A stretch of DNA of 64,000 nucleotides from Neorhizobium sp. NCHU2750 (GCF_003597675.1 NZ_CP030827.1:4255397-4319396); one strand, 5' to 3'; positions 43,335 to 53,313 are shown, counted from the first letter of the stretch. Notes: generated by a model not told the origin, from the letters alone. Program-made: numbers and translations.

Positions 43335-44915
43335 ATGGCCGAAACTCTGGCAGAGGCGGTTTCCCGCCGCCGCACATTTGCGATCATCGCCCACCCGGAT
43401 GCGGGCAAGACGACGCTTACCGAAAAACTGCTTCTGTTCGGCGGCGCCATCCAGCTTGCCGGCGAGGTCAAGGCCAAGAAGGATCGCATCCAGACGCGTT
43501 CCGACTGGATGAAGATCGAGCGTGAGCGCGGCATCTCGGTCGTCACCTCGGTAATGACCTTCGAATATGCCGACAAGGTCTTCAACATCCTCGATACGCC
43601 CGGCCACGAGGACTTCGCCGATGACACTTATCGCACGCTGACGGCGGTCGACGCCGCCATCATGGTCATCGACGCCGCCAAGGGTATCGAGCCGCGGACG
43701 TTGAAGCTGTTCGAAGTCTGCCGCATGCGCGACATCCCGATCATCACCTTCGTCAACAAGATGGACCGCGAAAGCCGTGACATCTTCGAGATCCTTGACG
43801 AAGTCGAGGAAAAGCTGGCGCTCGATACCGCCCCGATCACCTGGCCGATCGGCCGCTCCAAGAGCTTTTGCGGCTCCTACCAGCTGGCGACCAACAAGGT
43901 GCGTGGGCCGGATAGCGAAGAGGCGATCTCCGTCAATGGTCCGCAGGCCGTGGCCGACCGGCTGCCGGAAAACGAACGTGCCGCCTTCGTCGAAGAGGTC
44001 GAACTCGCGCTCGAAGCCTGCCGTCCCTTCGACCGCCAGGCTTTCCTGGAAGGTCACATGACGCCGGTCTTCTTCGGTTCGGCCCTGCGTAATTTCGGCG
44101 TTCGCGATCTGATCAATGCGCTCGGCGATTTCGCACCGCCGCCGCGCGACCAGGTTGCCGATATCCGCACCGTCCATGCCGCCGAAGACAAGATGACGGC
44201 CTTCGTCTTCAAGATACAGGCGAACATGGACCCGAACCACCGCGACCGCATCGCCTTCGCCCGCATCTGCTCCGGCAAGCTGGAGCGCGGCATGAAGGCA
44301 AGGCTGGCGCGCACCGGCAAACAGCTTGGCCTCACGGCGCCGCAATTCTTCTTTGCCTCCCAGCGCCATATCGCCGATACCGCCTTTGCCGGTGACGTCG
44401 TCGGCATTCCGAACCACGGCACGCTTCGTATCGGCGATACGCTGACCGAAGGCGAGGCACTGGTCTTCCAGGGCGTGCCGAACTTCTCGCCGGAAATCCT
44501 CCGCCGCGTGCGGCTTGAAGACGCGATGAAGGCGAAGAAACTCAAGGAAGCGCTGCAGCAGATGGCCGAGGAAGGCGTCGTGCAGCTGTTTTCGCCCGAA
44601 GACGGGTCTCCCGCCATCGTCGGCGTCGTCGGCGCGCTGCAGCTCGATGTGTTGAAGGAACGCCTGTCGGCCGAATATTCGCTGCCGGTTTCGTTCGAAA
44701 TGTCACGCTTCTCGGTTTGCCGCTGGATTTCGGCTGACGACAAGGCGGATCTGGAGAAGTTTCTCACCGTCAAGCGTGGTGATATCGCCCGCGATCTCGA
44801 CGGCGACCCGGTCTTTCTCGCGCAGGACAGTTTCTCGCTGCGCTATGAAGCCGAGCGCTACCCGGCGATCAAGATGGCTGCGATCAAGGAATATCACGTC
44901 GTCAAGGCGGCGTGA
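43335..44915 (+). CDS. prfC: Peptide chain release factor 3
   Basis: The 526-residue GTPase recycles RF1/RF2 after termination. G1 AHPDAGKTTLTEK, G3 DTPGHEDFADDTYRTL and G4 NKMDRE are clear, and the C-terminal domains follow the RF3 order. It is divergent from dut and ends 13 bases before the convergent yigZ stop. Confidence 0.96.
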   Translation: MAETLAEAVSRRRTFAIIAHPDAGKTTLTEKLLLFGGAIQLAGEVKAKKDRIQTRSDWMKIERERGISVVTSVMTFEYADKVFNILDTPGHEDFADDTYRTLTAVDAAIMVIDAAKGIEPRTLKLFEVCRMRDIPIITFVNKMDRESRDIFEILDEVEEKLALDTAPITWPIGRSKSFCGSYQLATNKVRGPDSEEAISVNGPQAVADRLPENERAAFVEEVELALEACRPFDRQAFLEGHMTPVFFGSALRNFGVRDLINALGDFAPPPRDQVADIRTVHAAEDKMTAFVFKIQANMDPNHRDRIAFARICSGKLERGMKARLARTGKQLGLTAPQFFFASQRHIADTAFAGDVVGIPNHGTLRIGDTLTEGEALVFQGVPNFSPEILRRVRLEDAMKAKKLKEALQQMAEEGVVQLFSPEDGSPAIVGVVGALQLDVLKERLSAEYSLPVSFEMSRFSVCRWISADDKADLEKFLTVKRGDIARDLDGDPVFLAQDSFSLRYEAERYPAIKMAAIKEYHVVKAA

Positions 44916-44928
44916 TATTCGGCGCGCG

Positions 44929-45516
44929 TCAATCCTCCAGCTTCAGCTCCGCCCGCCCGCTGGTGAGATCGGAGATCAGCCGTGAAACGGTGTCCGTCTC
45001 CGCTTCCGGCACGCGCAGCACGATGTCTGCGCCGGTGGTGGTAAACTGTTCTTCGGCAATGGCGAGGTCGGGCACGCCCAAAAGCTTCGCCTTCACCCGC
45101 GCGAGATCGGAAAAATCGAGCTTTGCCACTCCGATCACGGTCGGCTTTACTTCCATCAGCGGCGCTGCCCTGAGGCAGGCAGCCGCCGTACCGCCATAGG
45201 CGCGCACCAGCCCGCCGCTGCCGAGCAGGATCCCGCCGAACCAGCGGGTGACGATGACAACCACATGATCGAGTGACTGGCCGTCTATGGCGGCCAGGAT
45301 CGGTTTGCCCGCAGTCCCGCTCGGTTCGCCGTCGTCGGAAAACCGATAGGCCGTCCCGATGCGCCACGCCCAGCAATTATGGTTGGCGTCGGCCTGGCCA
45401 TGTGCCGCGATGGCAGCCTTCGCTTCCTCCTCGGTGGAAACGGGAACCGCATTCGCCAGAAAACGGCTCTTCTTGATGACCTGCTCGAATGCGGCCGCTT
45501 GCACTAGCTGAAACAT
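44929..45516 (-). CDS. yigZ: YigZ/IMPACT family protein
   Basis: The 195-residue protein has the IMPACT N-terminal domain (KKSRFLANAVPV, HNCWAWRIG, FSDDGEPSGTAGKPIL, VVVIVTRWFGGILLGSGGLVRAYG) and a C-terminal EF-G-like DUF1949 domain. Its role is unsettled; eukaryotic IMPACT regulates Gcn2, while bacterial members are implicated in translation or proline-peptide handling. The start at 45516 is where the domain begins. Confidence 0.92.
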   Translation of the reverse strand: MFQLVQAAAFEQVIKKSRFLANAVPVSTEEEAKAAIAAHGQADANHNCWAWRIGTAYRFSDDGEPSGTAGKPILAAIDGQSLDHVVVIVTRWFGGILLGSGGLVRAYGGTAAACLRAAPLMEVKPTVIGVAKLDFSDLARVKAKLLGVPDLAIAEEQFTTTGADIVLRVPEAETDTVSRLISDLTSGRAELKLED

Positions 45517-45666
45517 GCTCGAGCAATATCGCCGCGGCGTTGGCAATGGAAGTGGCAGCGCGTCCGCCGCGATTTGAGTGATGCCGCATTGGCCTCATGG
45601 TTCGGTCGGTCGACCTGATGTATTCAATGGAATATATCGATTATTGCCGATACGGGAGAAGATGCC

Positions 45667-46185
45667 ATGGTGCGTGAAAACGAAATTCGCCAGAACGAAG
45701 TGGGTGTTGTGCCGCCCGAGCCGACCGATGCCGGCCTGACCTTCATCGGCAGGATTTCCACACCCTGGACGTCGCGCATGGAAACACCGCGTCAGGGGCG
45801 CCACGATGGTCCGCTCTGCCGGATAGAGATCTACGAGCCGTGGGTTCAGGCCCTGCAGGGCGTCGAGGCATTCGAGCGGCTGGAAATTCTCTATTGGCTG
45901 CACCAGTCGCGACGTGATCTCGTGCTGCAGAGCCCGGCCAGCAATGGCAAGGTCCACGGCACGTTTTCACTGCGTTCGCCAGTCAGGCCGAACCCGATCG
46001 GAACCTCGATCGTCGCCCTGGAACGGATCGAAGGCAATGTGCTCCTTGTACGCGGGCTCGACTGCCTCGATGGCACCCCGTTGATAGACCTCAAGCCGGA
46101 TCGCGCCTTGTTCAAGCCGATCGCGCCGCCGCAAAAGGGCGATTTCGAGACCAGCGACGCCGCACCCCATTGCCAGAAGGCATGA
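45667..46185 (+). CDS. trmO: tRNA (N6-threonylcarbamoyladenosine37-N6)-methyltransferase
   Basis: The 172-residue TsaA/TrmO-type beta-barrel protein methylates t6A37 of certain tRNAs with SAM. The signature is IGRISTPW, LEILYWLHQSRRD, and FSLRSPVRPNPIGTSIV, with DLKPD near the end. There is no C-terminal extension. Start and length fit the family. Confidence 0.9.
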   Translation: MVRENEIRQNEVGVVPPEPTDAGLTFIGRISTPWTSRMETPRQGRHDGPLCRIEIYEPWVQALQGVEAFERLEILYWLHQSRRDLVLQSPASNGKVHGTFSLRSPVRPNPIGTSIVALERIEGNVLLVRGLDCLDGTPLIDLKPDRALFKPIAPPQKGDFETSDAAPHCQKA

Positions 46186-46355
46186 ACGCAACGGCGGAAA
46201 ACGCGAAGGCCGCGGTGTGGGGCGCGTTGCATTTGCAACCGACCGTTTCTTGAACCATCGGCCGTTCTTGGGTCCCTTCACTCCAGTGTTGGCGAAGTTC
46301 TTGCCGGCACAGCCTCGCGGTTGCGGGGATAATGACGATATTCAGGAGCAATCAT

Positions 46356-46643
46356 ATGATCGAAGCCATTTTCGCCTTCCGGGCCAAGCCGGGCAAGGAA
46401 GACCAACTGCGCGAAGCGACACTTGCCATCGTCGAGCCGACGCGACGGGAGGCAGGCTGCATCCAGTTCGTCGTCCTGGAAGACGTCAATGCGCCGGGCA
46501 CCTTCTTCATTCGCGAAACCTGGCGGGATCAGGCGGCTCTCGACGAGCATTTCGCCCAGCCCTATCTGCAGGCACTTGTCGAAATCCACAAGGAGGTTCT
46601 GGCGGAACCGCTCAAGCAGCACACGCTCAAGGTCTATCCCTGA
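46356..46643 (+). CDS. Antibiotic-biosynthesis-monooxygenase-like protein (ABM domain)
   Basis: The 95-residue ferredoxin-like barrel protein has IEAIFAFRAKPGKEDQL, then GCIQFVVLEDV, FFIRETWRDQAALDEHFAQPYL, the ABM (YgiN/QMO-like) pattern. Activity is unknown; quinone or aromatic monooxygenation is possible. CAGGAG precedes the ATG at 46356, which sets the start. Confidence 0.88.
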   Translation: MIEAIFAFRAKPGKEDQLREATLAIVEPTRREAGCIQFVVLEDVNAPGTFFIRETWRDQAALDEHFAQPYLQALVEIHKEVLAEPLKQHTLKVYP

Positions 46644-46667
46644 CTCTAGCTCTTTTTATCCGAGCGG

Positions 46668-46689
46668 GCGGTGGAGTGCGCTCCACCGC
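46668..46689. terminator. Hairpin between ABM gene and molbindin gene
   Basis: A perfect 9-bp stem (46668-46676 with 46681-46689) and a 4-base loop separate the convergent genes. T runs are weak in both directions. Confidence 0.6.
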
Positions 46690-46698
46690 TCCTTGTCG

Positions 46699-46908
46699 TC
46701 AGTCGATGGCGACCATCACGTCGGATGCCTTGATCACCGCATAGGCCTCTGCCCCGACGGCAAGGCCAAGTTCGTCCACCGCCTCGTTGGTGATCGACGA
46801 GGTCACGATCAATCCGCTGCCGAGATCGATGCGGACATGCGCGGTCGTTGCACCCTTGGTGACGTCGATAACCTTGCCCTTGAAGCGGTTGCGCGCGCTG
46901 ATTTTCAT
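46699..46908 (-). CDS. mop: Molbindin (Mop/TOBE molybdate-binding protein)
   Basis: The 69-residue single-TOBE protein starts MKISARNRFKGKVIDVTKG, with AHVRIDLGSGLIVTSSIT and VGAEAYAVIKASDVMVAID. This is the molbindin pattern that stores molybdate in a cytosolic hexamer. The ATG at 46908 is chosen because the domain begins there; extra upstream residues are unlikely. No molybdate transporter is nearby. Confidence 0.9.
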   Translation of the reverse strand: MKISARNRFKGKVIDVTKGATTAHVRIDLGSGLIVTSSITNEAVDELGLAVGAEAYAVIKASDVMVAID

Positions 46909-46985
46909 TGTAAAGGCTCCATCTGCGGTTGGCTTGCGTCTTCCCGCAGCCAATGACCTCCGGCAGCCGCTGTCAATCGGATAGA

Positions 46986-48365
46986 TCAATCCGCCGTCAG
47001 ATCCGCAAGGAAATCATCGCACCAACGGTTGATGTCGTATTCGGTCAGATGGTTCATCATCTTCTCCCACCGCTGCTTGCGCTCTTCGAGCGACATGCTG
47101 AGGCCGCGGGCGATCGCATGCGCAGTCCCCTCGATGTCGTAGGGATTGACCAGCAATGCCCCGGAAAGCTCACGCGCAGCACCGGCAAAGCGCGACAGCA
47201 CCAGCACGCCGGGATCTTCCGGGTCCTGCGCAGCCACATATTCCTTGGCGACGAGGTTCATGCCGTCGCGTAGCGGCGTCACCAGCCCGATCTTGGCGAG
47301 GCGATAGAGACCGGCGAGAAGCGGCCGCGGTATGGAGCGGTTGACATAGCGGATCGGCGTCCAGTCGACCTGCCCGAGAGCGCCGTTGACCCGCCCCGCC
47401 TGCTCGGCCACCGTCCGCTGCATCTGTTCGTATTCCGGCACTTCCGAGCGCGATTTCGGGGTGATCTGCAGATAGGTGACCTGGTTCTGGTAGGCCGGGT
47501 TCAGGCGCACGAATTTTTCGAATGCGTCGATGCGCTGGGTGATCCCCTTGGAATAGTCCAGCCGGTCGACGCCGATGATGAGATCGCGACCCTCGATGCT
47601 TTCGCGCGCCTTCTTCACCATCGCATTGCGCGAGGCCTTTACGGCATACTGGGCGAAAGGCTTGGTCTCGATCGAGATAGAATAGGCGCCGCCCTTGAAC
47701 GTATGGCCGTAGGTGGAGAATTTCTTGCCGCCCTCCAGCCGCTCGCCGATCCCTTCTCGCACCAGTCCGCCGCCGAAATTGTCGAGGTCATAGTCGGTCT
47801 GGAAGCCGACCAGGTCATATTGCGACAGGCCGCGCATGATCTGCTCATGCACCGGCATGGCAAACAACACATCCGCCGGCGGCCAGGGGATATGTAGGAA
47901 GAAGCCGATCTTGTTCTTGAAACCCATCTGCCGAAGTTCGGCAGCAAGCGGGATGAGGTGATAGTCATGCACCCAGATGATGTCGTCGTCTTTCAAGAGC
48001 GGCGCCAGCTTGTGGGCGAAGAAGCGGTTGACGCGAAAATAGCCCGCCATTTCCTTGCGGCCGTATTCTGCAAGATCCAGCCGGTAGTGACAGATCGGCC
48101 ATAAGACCCGGTTGGCGAAACCGTGGTAATATTCCTCGACATCGGTATCGGTGAGGTCGGTCAGCGCATAGGTGATGTTGCCGTGCTCGCGAATATCGAG
48201 CTTCTCCGGCTCCCGGTCACCGCTGGAATTCCCCGACCACCCCATCCAGATGCCGCCGCGCTCCTCAAGCGCTGCCTGCAGGGCGACCGCAAGTCCGCCG
48301 GCCGGCGCATCGCCTGCCTTCTTGGGAACGGTGACACGGTTCGAAACGACCACAAGTCGGCTCAA
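46986..48365 (-). CDS. otsA: Trehalose-6-phosphate synthase
   Basis: The 459-residue GT20 enzyme joins UDP-glucose and glucose-6-phosphate. The N-terminal VVVSNRV, GGLAVAL loop, WVHDYHL and GVDRLDYSKGI motifs and the C-terminal NPYDIEGTA are all present. otsB lies 43 bases upstream on the same strand, so the pair makes trehalose for osmotic or desiccation stress. Confidence 0.97.
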   Translation of the reverse strand: MSRLVVVSNRVTVPKKAGDAPAGGLAVALQAALEERGGIWMGWSGNSSGDREPEKLDIREHGNITYALTDLTDTDVEEYYHGFANRVLWPICHYRLDLAEYGRKEMAGYFRVNRFFAHKLAPLLKDDDIIWVHDYHLIPLAAELRQMGFKNKIGFFLHIPWPPADVLFAMPVHEQIMRGLSQYDLVGFQTDYDLDNFGGGLVREGIGERLEGGKKFSTYGHTFKGGAYSISIETKPFAQYAVKASRNAMVKKARESIEGRDLIIGVDRLDYSKGITQRIDAFEKFVRLNPAYQNQVTYLQITPKSRSEVPEYEQMQRTVAEQAGRVNGALGQVDWTPIRYVNRSIPRPLLAGLYRLAKIGLVTPLRDGMNLVAKEYVAAQDPEDPGVLVLSRFAGAARELSGALLVNPYDIEGTAHAIARGLSMSLEERKQRWEKMMNHLTEYDINRWCDDFLADLTAD

Positions 48366-48408
48366 GGCAAATTCCTTTCAAATATCAAATAGCGTAGGGC
48401 CGGGCGCA

Positions 48409-49218
48409 TCAGCGTGCGAGACCGGCCAGAATGCTGCGAAGTTCGCCGGCAGAGGCGATCAGCATCGCCGCCCGGCTGGACGTGCCATCCGGCAAAATCG
48501 CTCCGCCGATCCGCACCGATAGGCCGCCAAGCGCATTGGTGGCGGCAAACATCGCCTCATCTGTCAGATCGTCGCCGATTGCGACAGGCAGCCGGCCGGC
48601 AAAGGGTGGGGTGGCAAGATAGGCCCTCAATGCCTCTCCCTTGCTGGCGCGGGCGGGCCGCAGCTCGATCACCATCTTGCCGCGCTGCAGGGTGAACGCA
48701 TCGCCCGCGTCTGCCGCGGCACGCTCCATCAGCGCTTCGAGATCGGCCTGCCGCTCCGGCGCCTGGCGATAGTGAGCCCCGACGGCCGCTCCCTTGTCCT
48801 CGATCAGCACGCCGTCCCATCGGCTCGCCTCTTCGGCGATACGCATCTTCAGCGCCTCGAATTGCGGCGTCACTGAAACCCGGTCGATCGTGCCGTCGGC
48901 CAAGCGCCGCTCCGCGCCATGAAGCCCGGCAATCGGAAAGCGATAGGGTTCGAAAAGCCTGTCGGCATAGGAAAGCGCCCGGCCGGTCACCAGCGCCAAC
49001 GCGCCTGAAAACCTGTTCGCCAGGCGGTCGAGGTCGGAAGGCAGCTCGGCCGGCACCACTATGCCGTCCGGGGTCGGCGCAAGATCGATCAGCGTGCCGT
49101 CTATGTCGAGAAAAAGCGCCCAGCGGTCAAACTGTGCGAGCAAGTCCGAAAGCCTGTTTCCGGGCGGTGAAAGATCGGCCGGGTGTGGGCCGGACTTGGG
49201 CTGTATCTGCTGCGACAT
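48409..49218 (-). CDS. otsB: Trehalose-6-phosphate phosphatase
   Basis: The 269-residue HAD phosphatase removes phosphate from trehalose-6-phosphate. Motif I is FLDIDGTLID, motif II lies in VTGR, and the last is AIGDDLTDE. The start at 49218 is supported by family length. It heads the otsBA operon, and a divergent amidotransferase gene lies upstream. Confidence 0.95.
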   Translation of the reverse strand: MSQQIQPKSGPHPADLSPPGNRLSDLLAQFDRWALFLDIDGTLIDLAPTPDGIVVPAELPSDLDRLANRFSGALALVTGRALSYADRLFEPYRFPIAGLHGAERRLADGTIDRVSVTPQFEALKMRIAEEASRWDGVLIEDKGAAVGAHYRQAPERQADLEALMERAAADAGDAFTLQRGKMVIELRPARASKGEALRAYLATPPFAGRLPVAIGDDLTDEAMFAATNALGGLSVRIGGAILPDGTSSRAAMLIASAGELRSILAGLAR

Positions 49219-49474
49219 AAAGGGGTATCTAGGCTTCAAGCCCGGCGCGGCAACCCTTCATGCCACGGAATGGCCGCAAACGGGGCCGTCTGTACGGTAT
49301 CGTTCGGACGGATAGCGGCCGCCGGTTTCTTAATTTTCGTTGCAAAATGTGATCTTTTCGCAGTCGCAAAATTGTCATGAATCTTGGTAGCTTCATATTT
49401 CGTTAGGCGAATGAATCGACCCTTCCATGAGCGCGGTGTGTCTGCCGCAAAAATCGACCGGAGTGACAGGACAA

Positions 49475-50281
49475 ATGTGCCGTTGGGCAGCCTATAGAGG
49501 CGAACCGCTTTATCTCGAAGAGCTTGTTTCATCGCCTGCGCATTCCCTGATCGAACAGTCCCATTGTGCCACGCGCGCAAAAACGGCGACAAACGGCGAT
49601 GGTTTCGGCATCGCCTGGTATGGTGACAGGCCGGAGCCCGGCCGCTACCGCGATGTGCTTCCGGCCTGGTCAGACTGCAATCTGCGAAGTCTCGCCCGCC
49701 AGATCCGCTCCCCCCTGTTTCTCGCGCATGTGCGGGCAGCCACCACCGGCGCGACGCGTCGGGACAACTGTCATCCCTTCGTCCATGGCCGCTGGTCTTT
49801 CATGCACAATGGCCAGATCGCCAATTTCGACCGGATCCGCCGGTCCATGGAAGGCCTTCTGTCGGATGAGCTGTTCGCCGCACGCACCGGCACGACCGAC
49901 AGCGAGATGATTTTCCTCCTCGCCCTGCAACTGGGCCTCGATGCCGATCCTCTTGGCGCGATGGAAAAGGCGGTTGCCACCGTCGAGGCGCTGTCGATGG
50001 AAAAATCGGGCGAAGCCCTGGTGCGCTTCACCTCCTGCTTTTCCGATGGCAAGCAGCTTTATGCCGTGCGCTACGCGACCGACCACAGGCCGCCGACGCT
50101 TTACGCGGCGCCCATGGGTGGCTCTGCCGGCGCCCGCAGCGGCTATTGTCTCGTCTCCGAACCGCTGAATGACGAAGCCGATACCTGGGTGGAAATTCCC
50201 GATGGCAGTGCCGTCAAGGTCTGCCCGGACGGCATGCAGGCGCTGCTGTTCCAGCCCCGGCTGCTTGCGGAAGCGGCCTGA
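49475..50281 (+). CDS. Class II glutamine amidotransferase (YafJ-like)
   Basis: The 268-residue protein begins MCRWAAYRGEP, where C2 is the N-terminal nucleophile after Met removal. DGFGIAWYG, LAHVRAATTG and HNGQIANFDR form the glutaminase site. It lacks a synthase domain, as in the stand-alone YafJ group of unknown acceptor. The start at 49475 is fixed by the catalytic Cys2; an earlier in-frame ATG would bury it. Confidence 0.92.
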   Translation: MCRWAAYRGEPLYLEELVSSPAHSLIEQSHCATRAKTATNGDGFGIAWYGDRPEPGRYRDVLPAWSDCNLRSLARQIRSPLFLAHVRAATTGATRRDNCHPFVHGRWSFMHNGQIANFDRIRRSMEGLLSDELFAARTGTTDSEMIFLLALQLGLDADPLGAMEKAVATVEALSMEKSGEALVRFTSCFSDGKQLYAVRYATDHRPPTLYAAPMGGSAGARSGYCLVSEPLNDEADTWVEIPDGSAVKVCPDGMQALLFQPRLLAEAA

Positions 50282-50299
50282 AAATTCAGCCGAGCTCCT

Positions 50300-51505
50300 C
50301 TAGTCGAGCCTCTGTGCGATCAGCGCCGCAAGCCGCTCGGCCACATCGTCCTTGGCAAGGTCCGGCCATTCGTCGATCCCCTCCGCCGAGATGATCTTCA
50401 CCCGGTTGCGGTTGCCGCCCATCACACCGCTTTCGGGAGAAACATCATTGGCAACGATCATGTCCGCGCCTTTGCGTGCCAGTTTGGCTCGGCCGTTCGC
50501 CTCGACATTTTCCGTTTCCGCAGCAAACCCGACGACCAGTTTCGGCCGTTTTTGATGATGGCCGACGGTTTTCAGGATGTCCGGGTTTTCAGTAAGGGCC
50601 AGGGGCGCAGGCGCTTCGCCGGGTTGCTTCTTGATCTTCTGGCCGGATGACGCAGCAACGCGCCAGTCGGCGACCGCCGCGACCATGACAGCGATATCGG
50701 CCGGCAGGTGGCGTGTGACCGCCTCGAGCATCTCCTCGGCGCGTTCCACATGCACGGTCGTCACGCCGGCAGGGTCGGGGATCGTCACAGGTCCGGAGAT
50801 AAGCGTGACATCGGCACCGAGCCTGGCGAGGGCTGCCGCAATGGCGTGTCCCTGCTTTCCTGAAGAGCGGTTGGCAATATAGCGCACCGGGTCGATCGGC
50901 TCGTGCGTCGGCCCCGAGGTGACGATGGCGGTACGCCCCTTGAGCGGCTTCGCCCCGTCGTCCAGCATGCCAATCACGGCATCCACGATCTGCAGCGGCT
51001 CGGCCATGCGGCCGACCCCTGCCTCGTTGCTTTCGGCCATCTCTCCGGCCATCGGGCCGATAAGGGTAATGCCGTCACCCTTGAGCGTCTCGACATTGCG
51101 CCTTGTCGGCGCGGCGGCCCACATCTTCGGGTTCATGGCAGGCGCCAGCAGCACCGGCCGGTCGGTGGCCAGAAGCACGGTGCTGGCAAGATCGTCGGCC
51201 AGGCCGTTCGCTATCTTCGCCATCAGGTTTGCCGTGGCCGGCGCGACCAGCACCAGATCGCAGTCGCGCGCCAGTCTGATATGTCCGACATCCTGCTCGT
51301 CTTCGCGCGAAAAGAGATCGGCATAGACATGGCCGGAAGAGAGCGCCCCAACCGCAAGCGGGGTGATGAATTCCTGCGCCGCCTTCGTCATGATCGGTCT
51401 CACCTCGGCACCGCGTTCACGCAGGCGCCGGATCAGGTCGAGGCTCTTATAGGCCGCGATGCCGCCGGAAATGATGAGAAGGATGCGCTTGCCGTTCAGT
51501 ACCAT
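50300..51505 (-). CDS. coaBC: Bifunctional phosphopantothenoylcysteine decarboxylase/synthetase
   Basis: The 401-residue protein has an N-terminal CoaC flavodoxin domain (ISGGIAAYKSLDLIRRL, APATANLMAKIANG, the PAMNPKMW substrate loop) and a C-terminal CoaB domain (TSGPTHEPIDPVRYIANRSSGKQG, ATAEVADWR-type region). It converts phosphopantothenate and cysteine to phosphopantetheine for coenzyme A. Length is standard. In related genomes it often follows ubiB; here about 7 kb of other genes intervene. Confidence 0.96.
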   Translation of the reverse strand: MVLNGKRILLIISGGIAAYKSLDLIRRLRERGAEVRPIMTKAAQEFITPLAVGALSSGHVYADLFSREDEQDVGHIRLARDCDLVLVAPATANLMAKIANGLADDLASTVLLATDRPVLLAPAMNPKMWAAAPTRRNVETLKGDGITLIGPMAGEMAESNEAGVGRMAEPLQIVDAVIGMLDDGAKPLKGRTAIVTSGPTHEPIDPVRYIANRSSGKQGHAIAAALARLGADVTLISGPVTIPDPAGVTTVHVERAEEMLEAVTRHLPADIAVMVAAVADWRVAASSGQKIKKQPGEAPAPLALTENPDILKTVGHHQKRPKLVVGFAAETENVEANGRAKLARKGADMIVANDVSPESGVMGGNRNRVKIISAEGIDEWPDLAKDDVAERLAALIAQRLD

Positions 51506-51784
51506 GATCTTGCCTGCCTGCCGATTGGCCGGAAGCTAAGGTTTCAACCTCCAACTTGCAATCTTCTTTCCCGTCGCGTGGTGAACGGGGAATGGCTCTA
51601 CTTGCCTGCGACACCACGCTACGCTACCAATCTGCCATGGCCGGATGCGGCCAGCCGCCCGCGGTTTTCTCGCCATGGTGAACGCATCCACCCGACCTTC
51701 ATCCTTGCCACCCGGCCAATGATGACGAACGGATCAGCAATGCGGGCCCTGATCTTCCGGTTCGTCCATTGAAGGGATGATGTC

Positions 51785-52336
51785 ATGCGCGATTTCCGCG
51801 ATGCGAAACTGATGGCCAAGGCACTGCGCGAGGCGCTTGCCGAAGCAAAAGTCGAGATTTCCCATAGCAAGGCACTGGATGTGGTCTCCGCCCAGTTCGG
51901 TTATGACGACTGGAACGTTCTGGCAGCAAAGATCGACGCAGCCGGTCCGGTGCAGCGGAAGGACCCGATTTCGATCCAGCCGGCCATCCCGATCTTCCGC
52001 ATCTTCGATGTCGCCAAGGCCATGGAATTCTACCGCGATTTCCTAGGCTTCACCGTCGATTGGGACCACCGTTTCGCACCGACCGCGCCGCTCTATTGCC
52101 AGATGTCGCGCAGCGGCATGCAGATCCATCTCTCCGAACATGCAGGCGATGCGTCGCCCGGCGCCCGCGTTTTCGTGCCCATGTCCGGGGCTGCTGCCTT
52201 CCACAGGGAACTGACGGCCAAGAACTATCCCTACATGCGGCCGGGCCTGGAACAGGCGCCCTGGGGTCTGGAAGTGACGGTGATCGATCCGTTCAGCAAT
52301 CGCATCACCTTCTGCGAACGCGAGATCAAGGGGTAG
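51785..52336 (+). CDS. Glyoxalase/VOC-fold protein with N-terminal helical domain
   Basis: The 183-residue protein has a helical N-terminal part of about 55 residues (LMAKALREALAEAKVEISHSKALDVVS, FGYDDWNVLAAKI) of the type seen in glyoxalase-superfamily proteins, then a bleomycin-resistance-like VOC domain (IPIFRIFDVAKAMEFYRDFLGF, WDHRF, GMQIHLSEH). Such domains bind metals or sequester drugs; no specific substrate is visible. The ATG lies after a GGGATGATG region. Confidence 0.85.
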   Translation: MRDFRDAKLMAKALREALAEAKVEISHSKALDVVSAQFGYDDWNVLAAKIDAAGPVQRKDPISIQPAIPIFRIFDVAKAMEFYRDFLGFTVDWDHRFAPTAPLYCQMSRSGMQIHLSEHAGDASPGARVFVPMSGAAAFHRELTAKNYPYMRPGLEQAPWGLEVTVIDPFSNRITFCEREIKG

Positions 52337-52348
52337 CCTGCAGGTCGC

Positions 52349-53221
52349 TCAGACCAGGCCGAACAGGTTGAGGGCAATCGGCGATCGCTGCTCCTTCATC
52401 ATGGCGATGCCGAGCCTTGCCATCAGCGGCGGCCCCTCGATCGGCCGGAAGACGACGCCGTCGATCCCGATCTTCGCCAGCGATTTCGGTACGATCGACA
52501 CGCCGAGACCGGCTGCGACAAGGTTCACGACGGAAGGGATCTGCGGGGCTTCTTGTGTCACGTTCGGCTCGAACCCGGCATCCTTGCAGGCCCGCAGGAT
52601 GTCGATATAGAGGCTGAGGCCCATATTGCGCGGGAAGGTTATGAACGGCTCGCCGGCGAGGCTGGCGAGCTTGACGCGGCTTTGTGCCGCAAGCAGGTGG
52701 CCGGCCGGCAGCGCAATCAACATCGGTTCGTCGGCCATGCGTTTCAGCCTCACGCCCGCCGTGTCTTCGAGCCCGGGCCGTATGAAGGCCGCATCGAGCT
52801 CGCCCTTGGCCAGCTTCTCCATCAGCCAGTTGCTGTTCATCTCGATGAGTGACAGCGCCACCTCCGGCCATCGCGCCCTGAACTGCCGGATGATCCCGGT
52901 CACGGCCGGGTTGAAGGTGGCCGATGCGGTAAATCCCAGCGCCAGGCGGCCTGTATCGCCTCTGGCAGCCTGCTGTGCGGCGAGTTTTGCCCTGTCTGCG
53001 GCGGCGAGCGTGACCTTTGCCTCGGCGAGAAACGCCGCTCCCGATGCCGTCAGCTCGGCGCCATGGGGCACACGGTGAAACAGCAGCGATCCGATCTCGT
53101 TTTCAAGATCGCGGATCTGCTGGCTGAGCGGCGGCTGGCCGATGCCGAGCTTTGCAGCGGCCCGGGTGAAGTTCAATTCTTCCGCCACGGCCACGAAATA
53201 ACGAAGGTGCCTCAGTTCCAT
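52349..53221 (-). CDS. LysR-family transcriptional regulator
   Basis: The 290-residue protein has an N-terminal winged helix (LRHLRYFVAVAEELNFTRAA, QQIRDLENEIGSLLF) and a periplasmic-binding-like effector domain. It is divergent from the MFS gene, with 92 bases between starts, so it probably controls that transporter and itself. No effector is visible. Confidence 0.94.
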   Translation of the reverse strand: MELRHLRYFVAVAEELNFTRAAAKLGIGQPPLSQQIRDLENEIGSLLFHRVPHGAELTASGAAFLAEAKVTLAAADRAKLAAQQAARGDTGRLALGFTASATFNPAVTGIIRQFRARWPEVALSLIEMNSNWLMEKLAKGELDAAFIRPGLEDTAGVRLKRMADEPMLIALPAGHLLAAQSRVKLASLAGEPFITFPRNMGLSLYIDILRACKDAGFEPNVTQEAPQIPSVVNLVAAGLGVSIVPKSLAKIGIDGVVFRPIEGPPLMARLGIAMMKEQRSPIALNLFGLV

Positions 53222-53313
53222 ATGTAAAACCTATCACAAACGCCTCCTCCATATATTGGACACATAAGCGCAGGTCGAATAAATTTCGGGCATCTACAAA
53301 GGTCACTTTTATC

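Noticed and set aside
49236..49592. Minus-strand frame of 118 codons between otsB and the amidotransferase
   Set aside because: It overlaps the well-supported start of the class II amidotransferase and has no ribosome site; kept only as a remote possibility.
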